In this document: piece after piece, positions 25,054 through 34,160 of the stretch
How the letters are laid out: the number at the start of each line of letters is the position of its first letter
Numbering within the stretch: the first letter of the stretch is position 1
Assembly: GCA_051881455.1 (NCBI GenBank)
Contig: JBJEPX010000040.1
Location: forward strand, 1 to 50,827
Origin: Fimenecus sp051881455
GTDB taxonomy: Bacteria; Bacillota; Clostridia; Oscillospirales; Acutalibacteraceae
Length of the DNA: 50,827 bases
Direction of reading: 5' to 3'
Notes under the pieces: model-generated
The model's database searches: none
Told to the model about the DNA's origin: nothing
Seen by the model: only the letters and a program-made list of their open reading frames with translations
Translations under genes and position numbers: made by a program

Positions 25054-26217
25054 TTATATCCGTATTTCTTCCATTAACGCATCCAAAACGCCTTTATACT
25101 CTGTATAATTAAAATGCTTTTGCACAGTTCGTCTTGCATTCTGCCGCATTGTTAAAAACTCTTCGCGGTTTTCAGCAATTCTATCCAATACTTCTTTTAC
25201 CGATTGCTGCGTACCGTCTTTCAGCATAAAGCCGTTAATTCCGTCCTGCAAATACAAACCGATATCACCCGTATCGTTTGTTATTACCGGTGTACCGGCA
25301 GCCATACTTTCAGCAAGCTTTGTGGGGAAGCCTGCGTGTGATGAGCGTCTGTCAGGTCTTACAAAAATAGAAAAATCCGCCTCGCAGTATCTTTGCAGCA
25401 TCTCTTTTTGCGGTATTTTCCCCGCAATTGTTACCCTATCGGATAACGAATCAAGAAGTCCGCTGTCATTACCTATATTTTCAAGCACCGTTTTCCTGTC
25501 AGAACCGAAAATTGTATATTCAAACGGACTTTCCTTGCCGTATTCAGACAGTGCAAGCATAATTTCCCGAAACAATTCCTTATGCTGCTTGCCCACAGCA
25601 GTGCCTGCATGAATCAACTTGATTTTTTCATTGCCGGTTTCTTCGCTGTAAGCAAACTCGTTGCTGTCAATGACTGTAGGAATTCTTATTATGGGTTTTC
25701 CGCTCTCTTTGAAATGCTCTTCCAAAAGCCTGCTGATTACGATAAAAGCGTCTGCATTAAAAAATGATTTGTTAATACACGTATTAAATCTATTATAACG
25801 GAAATCCATTTTCCCCAGTTTAAAGGAAGCAATGTCATACCATTCGCATATCTCCAAAATAAGCGGTATTTCCTTACGCGTGCAAATATCACGCACGGAA
25901 TCAAACCTGTCATAAGTGCCGCCGCTGATTAAAACTGCCTTCACATCGCCGCCGTCAATCAGTTTTTTCAGTATTTTCAAGCTATTTCTCTTGTTGTAAA
26001 AATATCTGCCGCCTTTTGAATTGTCCCCGGCAACATAATATTCAAACCCATCGAAGGAACCGCTTCCTTCGATTTTTTCTTTCGTACAGTCGGCAATAAT
26101 TCTTACGGTATAGCCGCACTCTCTAAAAATACGGGAAAGATTTAGAGCACGCTGGGAATAAGCCTGTCCGTAAGGGAAAAATGCATTTGTAACAAAAATC
26201 ACTGAACCTTTTGACAT
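25054..26217 (-). CDS. Glycosyltransferase, GT4 family
   Basis: 387 residues, GT-B fold. The N-terminal acceptor domain starts VIFVTNAFFPYGQAYSQRALNL. The C-terminal donor domain has KLIHAGTAVG, VTIAGKIPQKEMLQRYCEADF and the E-x7-E-type region FPTKLAESMAAGTPVITND near 310. Cytosolic face of the membrane; donor and linkage unknown. It belongs to the downstream block with CapE/F/G, so FucNAc transfer is possible but unproven. Confidence 0.88.
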   Translation of the reverse strand: MSKGSVIFVTNAFFPYGQAYSQRALNLSRIFRECGYTVRIIADCTKEKIEGSGSFDGFEYYVAGDNSKGGRYFYNKRNSLKILKKLIDGGDVKAVLISGGTYDRFDSVRDICTRKEIPLILEICEWYDIASFKLGKMDFRYNRFNTCINKSFFNADAFIVISRLLEEHFKESGKPIIRIPTVIDSNEFAYSEETGNEKIKLIHAGTAVGKQHKELFREIMLALSEYGKESPFEYTIFGSDRKTVLENIGNDSGLLDSLSDRVTIAGKIPQKEMLQRYCEADFSIFVRPDRRSSHAGFPTKLAESMAAGTPVITNDTGDIGLYLQDGINGFMLKDGTQQSVKEVLDRIAENREEFLTMRQNARRTVQKHFNYTEYKGVLDALMEEIRI

Positions 26218-26220
26218 ACA

Positions 26221-27348
26221 TTAACCTTCATTTTTTAAGAAAAGTTCTTCATATGTTAGAATAACATTTTTTATATTGAAGTTTTCCTGAGCATCTTTGA
26301 CATTTTGCTGCCTTATTTTTGCTTTCTCTTCGTCTGTCAAATGCAACATGGAATCGATTTTTTTTACCATTTCATCAACATTTTTCGGAGGCACGATTGC
26401 ATCTCGGCTCAATATGTTTTTCACATCGCCAACATCTGTCGCCACACATACGCAACCGCAAGCCATAGCTTGAATAAGCGCATTCGGAAATGCCTCGCCT
26501 GCTGAATGAAGAACATATATATCACATGCCGAAAACAAATCCGGCAAATCATCCCGACGCCCTAAAAGCATAATATCTTTGCCGAGCACCAGCCCGTTTT
26601 GCTTAATATCATCTAAAAGTTCGCTGTTATTCTCATCAATTCCCTGACCGCATATCACACCTACAATATCAGTGTGTTCTTTTTTTATCTGCGCAAGAGC
26701 CGATATAAACAGAGGAACATCTTTAATTTTATTGTCACGCGCAACCGAGAGCAAAACCGTACTGTTTGCATCAATACCCAGTTCAGAAAAAACTTTCTGT
26801 CTTGAATCGGGATTGAATTTGTAAAAGTCCAAGTCACAGCCGTTGTTTACAACATGTGATTTCGTTTTATCATAACCGCAATCCTCATGAATCTTTCTTG
26901 CCAGATTGCCGTTGTAAATAATCTTTTTAATATTCTTACTCTTGCTTTTTTTAGCACATATACGATTGATTACAAGGATTCTGAGATTATTGTTTTTCTG
27001 GCTCAAATCTGCATGTCTGACAAGCCACAGCAACTTTTTGCATGATAAAAACTTGGCTATGTAATAGCTCAGAAAATTAGAGTAATACATCCACCCGCAG
27101 AACAAATCGCACTCCTTCATTTGACGGCTGATTGTTCGTACGCTCTTAAAAGGATGATGAAGGATATCAACTTCGATGAGTTCACATCCCAATTGTATGA
27201 TTTTATCTTCATAATAACGGGATGATCCTAATCCTAAGCTAATAATTTTATACTCAATTTCATTATTCGACTGATACTTGATTAAATTGTATAAAGCGGT
27301 TTCCGCCCCGCCTTTCGCTAAACCTGAAATTAAATGAACAATTTTTAT
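26221..27348 (-). CDS. Glycosyltransferase, GT4 family, apparent ATA start codon
   Basis: The reading frame is open from a stop at about 27363-27361. It encodes a complete GT4 N-terminus: IKIVHLISGLAKGGAETALY, including the conserved GGAE loop. No ATG, GTG or TTG exists before TTG 27192, which would remove about 52 residues including that loop. The codon where homologues have the initiating Met is ATA (27348-27346), placed 7 nt after a GGGGG ribosome-like tract; ATT follows two codons later. The C-terminal half is intact (LLSVARDNKIKD, LLGRRDDLPDLF, SAGEAFPNALIQAMACG). With ATA as start the protein is 375 residues. A strong promoter lies just upstream. Confidence 0.75.
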   Translation of the reverse strand: MKIVHLISGLAKGGAETALYNLIKYQSNNEIEYKIISLGLGSSRYYEDKIIQLGCELIEVDILHHPFKSVRTISRQMKECDLFCGWMYYSNFLSYYIAKFLSCKKLLWLVRHADLSQKNNNLRILVINRICAKKSKSKNIKKIIYNGNLARKIHEDCGYDKTKSHVVNNGCDLDFYKFNPDSRQKVFSELGIDANSTVLLSVARDNKIKDVPLFISALAQIKKEHTDIVGVICGQGIDENNSELLDDIKQNGLVLGKDIMLLGRRDDLPDLFSACDIYVLHSAGEAFPNALIQAMACGCVCVATDVGDVKNILSRDAIVPPKNVDEMVKKIDSMLHLTDEEKAKIRQQNVKDAQENFNIKNVILTYEELFLKNEG

Positions 27349-27393
27349 GGTTATTCCCCCACTTTAAATAATGGAAAAAGTTCAATGTCAGAT

Positions 27394-27422
27394 ATTGTAC
27401 CATATTTTTTTCATATTGGCAA
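27394..27422 (-). promoter_or_regulatory. Internal sigma-A promoter for the downstream polysaccharide block
   Basis: On the minus strand, -35 TTGCCA (27417-27422), a 17-nt spacer and -10 TACAAT (27394-27399), in the 127-bp gap between the flippase stop and the ATA-start glycosyltransferase. It would drive the genes from 27348 down to 18063 apart from the main operon. Confidence 0.7.
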
Positions 27423-27475
27423 CACTCTCGCCACTGCAAACTGCTGACAGTCTTGCCTTCAAAGGAGTTGTTTCC

Positions 27476-29011
27476 TTATCTCTGTTTGATTTTTTGAAAC
27501 ACTTTTTTCACCGTGCCCGTAAGCAGTGATTTTTCGTAAGAATTAAAGCCGAATAACCACATAAACAGCAAGAAAAATGCCACTAAAACAACACCGTTTA
27601 CGCCAAAACGGAGAAAGCGGTTTTGCATAGGATTGAAATACTCACAAAAGAGCCCGACAGTAAGCGTCAGCAGTAACCCCGGAGAAAGTTTTACAAAGGT
27701 TTCTTTGCCGAAACGCACCATATCCAACCCTAATTTTTTCTTGTAAATGACAGCCATTAACGCCGTGCGGACAGTATAGGCGATAAAAATGGAAAGCGAA
27801 GCGCCGAGTGCCCCGAAAAATCGGGAAAGCACCAACGAGCAAATCGCATTCACAGCACCCATTGCCATAAACACATACGCTTGCAATTTTACCTTATTTT
27901 CCACAATCAGCGTTGTGTTGGCAATTTGCATCGGCAGATAAAAAACGCTGGGAATAATCAGCAACACCGCGCACCAATAACTTTCCGCAAAATCCGGCTT
28001 ATTCCAAATATCCACAACAAAGGATTTACCCAGTGCGATAAAGCCAACCGAAATCAGCCCTACAATCATTAACTGTATTCTGCCGATTTTAATCATCAGG
28101 GGCATCAGTTCTTCGTCTTTTTTACCACTGACAATGATTTTTGAAATACGCGGCATAAACATACCGTTAATCGCCGTTGCAAAGGTATAAACATACCCCT
28201 CGATGGTTTGCGCCAAGCCGAACACGGCACAGCCGACAGCACCCGTTGCGGAAACTGCCGCAATAATGGACGGCGTAATATTAAAAATCAAACGCTGCAT
28301 AATACTGCCGACGGTTGTCCACATAGAAAAACCGAAAATTTCTTTCAAAAGCCCTTTGTCACGGTATTTGAAATTCACTTTCACCTGTGTTTTCTTATGT
28401 ATAATCAGCAGTTTTACCGCAATCGTCAGAAGCCCTGCAATTGCGTTCACAGTAACCAAGGCATACACGCCGTATCCCAAAAGCAATGACGCCACCATGG
28501 CGACAATAATGAACACCTTGTGAAACAAATCCGCAAGTTTCAGCCCGACAAACCGTTCATACGCCGTCATAATGCCGTTTAAGTTGGTAAACGGGAACGA
28601 AATCACGCTGAACAAACCGACAATGATATACAGAATGCGGAATGTTTCCAATTCTCCGCTTGAAAGATTGTCATAAATCGTATTGATGAAAAAACCGACA
28701 ACCACCAATATGCTGAGAATTACGGCGTCTATTAAGAAATAAAGTTTATATACAAGCCCGAGGAAATTGTTGACCGCGGTTTGGTTACCTTCGGCGCGGT
28801 AACGCGACACATACCGCGAAACCGCCGCCCCCATACCGAAATCCATTACGAGCATCGTAATTAACGAGGTTGCAAGCGTATACAGGCCGTAATTGCTCTG
28901 ACCGATTTTTGAAATCATCCACGGGGTATATATAAGACCTGCAATCATATTGAACGCAATGGCAAAATATGAAAGTAGTGCGCCCGCTTTTATTTGTTTT
29001 GAACTGTTCAT
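27476..29011 (-). CDS. Polysaccharide flippase-like membrane protein (MOP superfamily), copy 2
   Basis: 511 residues with about fourteen membrane segments. It starts IKAGALLSYFAIAFNMIAGLIYTPWM with GQSNYGLYTLATSLITM, the normal opening of the Wzx/MurJ-like oligosaccharide exporters. It is about 90 residues longer than the flippase at 23788-25044 and clearly of another subgroup. It is the last gene of the upstream block. A two-flippase locus suggests two repeat units or two exported products. The ribosome site is weak (CGGGTAA). Confidence 0.87.
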   Translation of the reverse strand: MNSSKQIKAGALLSYFAIAFNMIAGLIYTPWMISKIGQSNYGLYTLATSLITMLVMDFGMGAAVSRYVSRYRAEGNQTAVNNFLGLVYKLYFLIDAVILSILVVVGFFINTIYDNLSSGELETFRILYIIVGLFSVISFPFTNLNGIMTAYERFVGLKLADLFHKVFIIVAMVASLLLGYGVYALVTVNAIAGLLTIAVKLLIIHKKTQVKVNFKYRDKGLLKEIFGFSMWTTVGSIMQRLIFNITPSIIAAVSATGAVGCAVFGLAQTIEGYVYTFATAINGMFMPRISKIIVSGKKDEELMPLMIKIGRIQLMIVGLISVGFIALGKSFVVDIWNKPDFAESYWCAVLLIIPSVFYLPMQIANTTLIVENKVKLQAYVFMAMGAVNAICSLVLSRFFGALGASLSIFIAYTVRTALMAVIYKKKLGLDMVRFGKETFVKLSPGLLLTLTVGLFCEYFNPMQNRFLRFGVNGVVLVAFFLLFMWLFGFNSYEKSLLTGTVKKVFQKIKQR

Positions 29012-29016
29012 TTAAA

Positions 29017-30033
29017 TTACCCGATTTTCAGTTTGCGTTTCAGTGACTTTATCAAATTCTTGCTGTCACCGTGAATCAATCTTAAAAACACAGATTCAAT
29101 TCTCCTGCATATCCGCACCGCTTTCTTTGGTCGCATCAAATTATCAACTTTCCTGCAATATTCAATGTCGTTTACAACATATTTCGGATGCTTCAACGGG
29201 AAATCCAATTCATATAGTTTTAGTCTGTAAAGCGGTCTAAGGTTATGCGGAATCAGTTTAATGCTTGATGGACTGTTGGCCGCTTCGTCAGCCAAACCGA
29301 TGTTGGACATTAAATTGACTCGCGGAACTACAATCAATTTAGACTGTAATATTTGCGAAATTCCGAATTGTGTAGACCACGAGCTCAACTTGCCGCCGTT
29401 GTTTAAAGCTTTGGCCTTATTTAAAACGTTATCATATACTGTATTACGGTTGGGAGCATACTTTTGGTAATTTTTCAGCAACCGCATTGCTGTTGTATCT
29501 TCCGCTATAGTATTCAAATCAAAAGAAGCAAGTTCCCAAGAATGCTTCCATGTTGCCCAACCGGCAATAGAACCCACATCCGCAAAGAAATAATCGCTTT
29601 CCATGGGTTCAAAAGTATTCAAATGATTCATACCGGTAATCAGCCCGACACGCGCATCATCTTTATACTTTTCCAAAATTTCAGCACAGAACGGAAAAAA
29701 ACTCTGTGACGGCAAGCAGTCATCTTCCAAGACAATCAATCTATCCACAACTTTAAAGCAGTTTGACAGTCCGGTGAAAATTCTTTTACCACAGCCTAAA
29801 TTCTCTTCCGAAAAATCGGTATGCACTTCACAATCCCAATCAATGCCTTTTAGAACTTCTCTGCATTTCTGTATATTTTTCACATCATTTTCATTATTTT
29901 CACGGGCGCCGTCTTGAATTAAAAACAATTTTGACGGAGCCGCCTTTTTAACTGTTTCAAAAACCTGTGCAAACTGTTCCGGTCGATTGAAAAATATAAG
30001 CGCAACCGGCACATCAATATTACTTTTTCTCAT
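29017..30033 (-). CDS. Glycosyltransferase, GT-A fold (GNT-I/family 2-like)
   Basis: 338 residues. PVALIFFNRPEQFAQVFETVKK opens the nucleotide-binding domain. RLIVLEDDCLPSQSFFPFC near 105 contains the EDD metal motif, and GWATWKHSWE near 165 is typical of bacterial proteins of this group. Probably a capsule sugar transferase acting at the cytosolic face. The longest frame begins at 30099; I chose the ATG at 30033 because GGGAGGAAG stands 5 nt upstream and the protein then starts MRKSNIDVPVALIFF. Donor unknown. Confidence 0.82.
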   Translation of the reverse strand: MRKSNIDVPVALIFFNRPEQFAQVFETVKKAAPSKLFLIQDGARENNENDVKNIQKCREVLKGIDWDCEVHTDFSEENLGCGKRIFTGLSNCFKVVDRLIVLEDDCLPSQSFFPFCAEILEKYKDDARVGLITGMNHLNTFEPMESDYFFADVGSIAGWATWKHSWELASFDLNTIAEDTTAMRLLKNYQKYAPNRNTVYDNVLNKAKALNNGGKLSSWSTQFGISQILQSKLIVVPRVNLMSNIGLADEAANSPSSIKLIPHNLRPLYRLKLYELDFPLKHPKYVVNDIEYCRKVDNLMRPKKAVRICRRIESVFLRLIHGDSKNLIKSLKRKLKIG

Positions 30034-30049
30034 ATTCTTCCTCCCAAAA

Positions 30050-30592
30050 TCAGGGCCTTTTCTTGATTTCTTTTGCAGGGATTCCAACGGCAATCGCATT
30101 TTCTGTTATTTTTCCTTTTACCAGCGCCTTTGCGCCGATAATTGCGCCATCGTCGATTTGACTGCCCTTTAAAACAGTACAATTCGCACCAAGCCAGCAA
30201 TCCTTACCGATAGATATCGGTGCAACAGAATTTGACTGGTTTTGTATAATGTCTTTTGCGGCTGTACCATGATCCATATCAATTAAATAGCATTGTGCCG
30301 CAATTATCGTATTATCACCAATGGTCACGCCGCCTTCGGCAGATGCGTATATAACGGTGTTTTGCCCGATGTCCACATTGTCCCCCAAGATAATCGGACC
30401 GTCTCCGAAAAACATACAGCCGGGATAAATGCACACATTATTCCCCACTTGAATATTACGATTGATAACGGTGATATCCCCGATTAGTGAAAAATTCTTA
30501 TGCGGGCAACCTACGGTTTTCCTAAAAATATAGGAACGATATGTTCTTTTGATTTTGTTTTTTACCCTATCAAAAAGCATGATGATATTCAA
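30050..30592 (-). CDS. Left-handed beta-helix acyltransferase (WbbJ-like)
   Basis: 180 residues with hexapeptide repeats from about 45 to 165, for example IQVGNNVCIYPGCMFFG and ISIGKDCWLGANCTVLKG, ending AIAVGIPAKEIKKRP. YLIDMDHGTAAKD in the middle supplies the acetyl-CoA-site histidine typical of sugar O-acetyltransferases. The frame begins with TTG, which has AAGGTGGGG at a good distance; an ATG four codons on lacks a ribosome site at proper spacing, so TTG is preferred. It is the second acetyltransferase of the locus. Confidence 0.83.
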   Translation of the reverse strand: MNIIMLFDRVKNKIKRTYRSYIFRKTVGCPHKNFSLIGDITVINRNIQVGNNVCIYPGCMFFGDGPIILGDNVDIGQNTVIYASAEGGVTIGDNTIIAAQCYLIDMDHGTAAKDIIQNQSNSVAPISIGKDCWLGANCTVLKGSQIDDGAIIGAKALVKGKITENAIAVGIPAKEIKKRP

Positions 30593-30606
30593 ATCTGTTC
30601 CCCACC

Positions 30607-31767
30607 TTATTCTTTCAATAACTTTTCGAGTTCATTTTCGAACTGAACTGCCAAATCTGTTATCAATTTTCTGCTGTCATATTCGCTGTTTACATCAACG
30701 CTTAAAATCGCTTTTGCAATGTTTTCCGGCGTTTGCGTATCATAATAATACATATTATCCCCAACGGCAGATTCCTCGACAACGGGGATTCGGATGCTGA
30801 CCACCCGAAGACCGTTTGCCATATAGGACAGGATTTTACATGGATAGGAAGTCGCGTTAAAATCGGCGTCCGGATTTTGTGTGCTTAATCCAATATGGCA
30901 ACTCTGAATGAACCTTATATAATCCTCTCCCGAAAGCAATCCATCAAAAGTAACAGTACATTCGCACCGTTCAGACAACTGAGTAATCATATCTTGTATA
31001 TGCTTTGTCTCTTCCGCAGAACCAAACCCTAAAATATGTATATGATAATTCGCCGGCAAATAAGCAGCGGCAGAAACCGCCGCGGTTGCCCCTCCTTTGC
31101 GGGGATCAAAAGTTCCGGCATAAACACAATGAATGATGCGTTCATTCTCTTGGTTCAAGCGCAGAAAATCGCTTGGGCCGTTTCGTTTCGGCTCAACCTG
31201 ATATGTACCGTGAATAATCACATAAGGCTTGTTGTGCACATTGAGCATACGGTTAAGCAATTCGGTTGGAAAAATATAACTGTCAGCTGATTGCAGAATT
31301 TCAATCTCCTTGTTTCGAAGTTTCGTATCTCCTATAACATCTGCATATATTTCCTCTACTTCCAGGATGAGATGAAACCGTTTTATGCGATGTGCCAAAT
31401 GCACCAAACGCATATAACCCAACGAGTGATACACCAAAATTTTCTCGTTTTTCTTTACATGAAGCAATTCCAAAAACAAAAACAACTTCATCGAACCTAA
31501 ACTTACGGCTTTTTGTATTTTGTTTCCCCACGGAAATGTAAAAAACAGTTTCAGTGTTTGCATCGGGTTTATCTCTTTCAGACAACCCCTGTAACAATGC
31601 TTTGTATCGCTTGTGCCGCTTGCGGATATGATTTCCGTACGGTAACCTATATGGTTTAATGCCTGACAAATATAGTCCATTTTGTTAGTCGCCGCAAGCA
31701 CATAGCCGCGCTTTTGTTCCGCATTGTCCGGCGTATCATAATATGCAATATATTTGATGGTTTTCAT
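30607..31767 (-). CDS. Glycosyltransferase, GT4-like
   Basis: 386 residues, GT-B fold. The N-terminal half is variable (KYIAYYDTPDNAEQKRGYVL). The donor domain shows CVYAGTFDPRKGGATAAVSAAAYL, IHILGFGSAEE, VTFDGLLSGEDYIRFIQSCHIGLS and the late SYPCKILSYMANGLRVVS, in which the usual EAMA stretch reads SYMA. A perfect AGGAGG ribosome site precedes the ATG by 7 nt. Donor and acceptor unknown. Confidence 0.82.
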   Translation of the reverse strand: MKTIKYIAYYDTPDNAEQKRGYVLAATNKMDYICQALNHIGYRTEIISASGTSDTKHCYRGCLKEINPMQTLKLFFTFPWGNKIQKAVSLGSMKLFLFLELLHVKKNEKILVYHSLGYMRLVHLAHRIKRFHLILEVEEIYADVIGDTKLRNKEIEILQSADSYIFPTELLNRMLNVHNKPYVIIHGTYQVEPKRNGPSDFLRLNQENERIIHCVYAGTFDPRKGGATAAVSAAAYLPANYHIHILGFGSAEETKHIQDMITQLSERCECTVTFDGLLSGEDYIRFIQSCHIGLSTQNPDADFNATSYPCKILSYMANGLRVVSIRIPVVEESAVGDNMYYYDTQTPENIAKAILSVDVNSEYDSRKLITDLAVQFENELEKLLKE

Positions 31768-31828
31768 TCAAAACCTCCTAATGCTCGACTGCCTTTAAGA
31801 GCTGAAATTATGTGTATTACTTCGCTTA

Positions 31829-33040
31829 TCACCGTAAAAGATTTTCAAACAATTGAACATACTGCAATAAATTGCTGTTTTTATCAAAATTCTTTCTTGC
31901 AAAGGCAACACAGTTTTCACTGTATATCTCTTTTCCGTTTCTTAAAACCGTAAGTACGCAAGCAAGATAATCCTCTACACTTTCAGTCGGGCAAACAATA
32001 CCGCATCCCTCTCCGACTAATTCAGGGTTTGCCGTTGTCGGAAAGCATACAACCGGTGTTCCGCAAGCAAGCGCTTCTGCACTGACTTTTCCAAAAGTTT
32101 CTTCAAGTGAAGGCTGTATAAACACATCTGCTAAACTGTAATACTCTGCCAGTTCTTCCGCCGAATTTGTGGGGGGAATCCGTATCACACGCTCATTCCA
32201 GTTGCGTTCTTCCTTCATATCTCCAACGATAAGTAATCTTTGGTCGTCCGTTAATTTTTGGGCCAGCTCATAAACAGTGTCTAATCCTTTTTCCTTATTC
32301 CAACCGCTTGCAACACATAAAATGATTTTTTTGTTTTCTAAATTCAGTCTTTTCCGCAAGCCATTATCTGTACGCGGTCGAAAAGACTCCAAATCAATCC
32401 AATTATAAATACGCACAAATTCTTTTGCATTTCTAAACACAGGTGCTTTTTTTGCCTCATTGGTAATCCAATCGGAAACTCCGACAACTGCAAGGCGGGG
32501 AATTGCACCGAAAAGTTTTTTCTTATCTTCCAAAATATCATGTGTCTTATCAAAGAACCAGCTTTTGTTATATCTCTTTAAGCTGGGGCAGTCCCCACAG
32601 CTTTGTTGCCATTTATAGCAATTATCAACGGTATAGTGGCAACACTTACCTGTGTAAAACCAGCAATCGTGCAAAACCACCACCGTGGCAATATCTTTCT
32701 CAGCGAGATACTTTAACAGCATGGGGATATTTATATAATTTCCGTGCAAATTTCTCAGTAAAACAATATCCGGTGAAAATTCATCCATAAATGCGAGCAA
32801 GCGTTTTGTTGCTCCAACGGAAAAATACCCTTGCCTGCCGCTGACACGGGATAACAATCCGTGCAGTTTGGTATCCCATTGGTTTCCGATAATAAATTCT
32901 TTTTCAGGGTTAACGGAAGGACCTTTAGAGTATGCAGTTACACACTCATCGCCGCGATTTTCAAAAAATGTACTTATTTCGTGGCATGTTCTACCCGTTG
33001 ATGCAATCTTATTTACCGCATTGATTTGTAGGATTTTCAT
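31829..33040 (-). CDS. Glycosyltransferase, GT4 family (WcaC-like)
   Basis: 403 residues. ILQINAVNKIASTGRTCHEIS opens the acceptor domain; VVVLHDCWFYTGKCCHYTVDN and the cysteine-rich stretch after it (QQSCGDCPSLKRYNK) are typical of this capsule GT4 subgroup. The donor domain has ILCVASGWNKEKGLD, IRIPPTNSAEELAEYYSLADVF and EETFGKVSAEALACGTPVV. I moved the start from TTG 33055 to ATG 33040 because GGAGGCGG lies before it. The 61-bp gap to the next gene holds nothing striking. Confidence 0.87.
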   Translation of the reverse strand: MKILQINAVNKIASTGRTCHEISTFFENRGDECVTAYSKGPSVNPEKEFIIGNQWDTKLHGLLSRVSGRQGYFSVGATKRLLAFMDEFSPDIVLLRNLHGNYINIPMLLKYLAEKDIATVVVLHDCWFYTGKCCHYTVDNCYKWQQSCGDCPSLKRYNKSWFFDKTHDILEDKKKLFGAIPRLAVVGVSDWITNEAKKAPVFRNAKEFVRIYNWIDLESFRPRTDNGLRKRLNLENKKIILCVASGWNKEKGLDTVYELAQKLTDDQRLLIVGDMKEERNWNERVIRIPPTNSAEELAEYYSLADVFIQPSLEETFGKVSAEALACGTPVVCFPTTANPELVGEGCGIVCPTESVEDYLACVLTVLRNGKEIYSENCVAFARKNFDKNSNLLQYVQLFENLLR

Positions 33041-33059
33041 TTTTGCCGCCTCCAAAGCA

Positions 33060-34121
33060 TTATGCCATAAAAAAGAATTGATAATACGGATGGCACTTAA
33101 TAAGGTATGCGATTAAAATAACAGTAACAGCCACGTATGCAAGTGTACGCTCCTCTTTGCGCAAAGATAGCAGCACTTCCGGTATTGTAATCATAATGAA
33201 AAGTGAATAGTATTGCTGAATACGCATAAATCCCTGATTTTGAAATATCAGCAAAGAAGACATCAAGGTTAAATATGTGATATTACACAGTAAATTTGCA
33301 TCTTCGCGCCGTTTTCGAATGAAAGGATACACGCACAATACCACAAAACACAATAAAGTCAAAATCAGCGCATATGTTTCCGCACCGCCGACTGCATAGT
33401 CAACTTGTTCTTCCGAAAATCCCATATACAATGCAACCGGGCCGTAAAGCCGCTTGCCCAAGATTGCGACCACTGCAGTAATTCCGGACATAGTAATAAC
33501 ATACGGTTTTGTAATTCGGATATGGGCAATAAAATAATACGGAATAAACACCAACGATGATTTATGCAGCATAAAGGCTATAAAAGCAATCACCAAAAAC
33601 TTAAGTAACTTTTTCTCTTTAATATATTTATATCCGACAAAAACAATCAACGCTGTTGCAAGCGTTTGTCTGTGGCCTGTCACTGAATAAAATGCATAAA
33701 ACAAAGCAGAATAAATTATAAAACTTAAACACGGCATAGAAGAATTTTTGTAAATCCACACCGCCATGGAAATAGTAAAAACAGCCGCAATGAAAAGCAG
33801 AAAGACTTGATAATCCCCACAAAATATTTGAAATATTTTTTCAAGGAGCGGATAGCCGGGGTCTTTAATTTCCAAGCCGTGGAACAAATAATTCCAATTC
33901 TGCAGTAAAATGGTTTTCCAAGGGGTGCTTTTCACCTTCTCAAACAAGTAGTAATACTGATCCGTATCAGATCCGACGGAGATGTGCCGCAATCCTGAAA
34001 TGAGAATCCACTGCATTGAAACGATTGCACAGTATATTTTCTTTTTTTTGTCTGATTTATTATACAGTAACAGGAATCCCCAAAAACAAATCAACGCAAT
34101 GTTGACAAGATATACTAACAT
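33060..34121 (-). CDS. EpsG-family polysaccharide polymerase (Wzy candidate 2)
   Basis: 353 residues with about ten membrane segments. SVGSDTDQYYYLFEK, VTGHRQTLATALIVFVGYKYIKEKK and LHKSSLVFIPYYFI are the familiar signatures of the EpsG family of capsule and exopolysaccharide polymerases. It would be the polymerase for the upstream block. The other candidate polymerase in the downstream block belongs to the O-antigen ligase/polymerase family, so the locus carries two unrelated types. Confidence 0.86.
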   Translation of the reverse strand: MLVYLVNIALICFWGFLLLYNKSDKKKKIYCAIVSMQWILISGLRHISVGSDTDQYYYLFEKVKSTPWKTILLQNWNYLFHGLEIKDPGYPLLEKIFQIFCGDYQVFLLFIAAVFTISMAVWIYKNSSMPCLSFIIYSALFYAFYSVTGHRQTLATALIVFVGYKYIKEKKLLKFLVIAFIAFMLHKSSLVFIPYYFIAHIRITKPYVITMSGITAVVAILGKRLYGPVALYMGFSEEQVDYAVGGAETYALILTLLCFVVLCVYPFIRKRREDANLLCNITYLTLMSSLLIFQNQGFMRIQQYYSLFIMITIPEVLLSLRKEERTLAYVAVTVILIAYLIKCHPYYQFFFMA

Positions 34122-34160
34122 CTCCCCACTCCTTTCTTTTACAAAATACGGCCGATTACC

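Noticed and set aside
30034..30099. 22-residue N-terminal extension of the GT-A glycosyltransferase
   Set aside because: It overlaps the end of the upstream acyltransferase gene and includes the AGGAGG ribosome site of the internal ATG.
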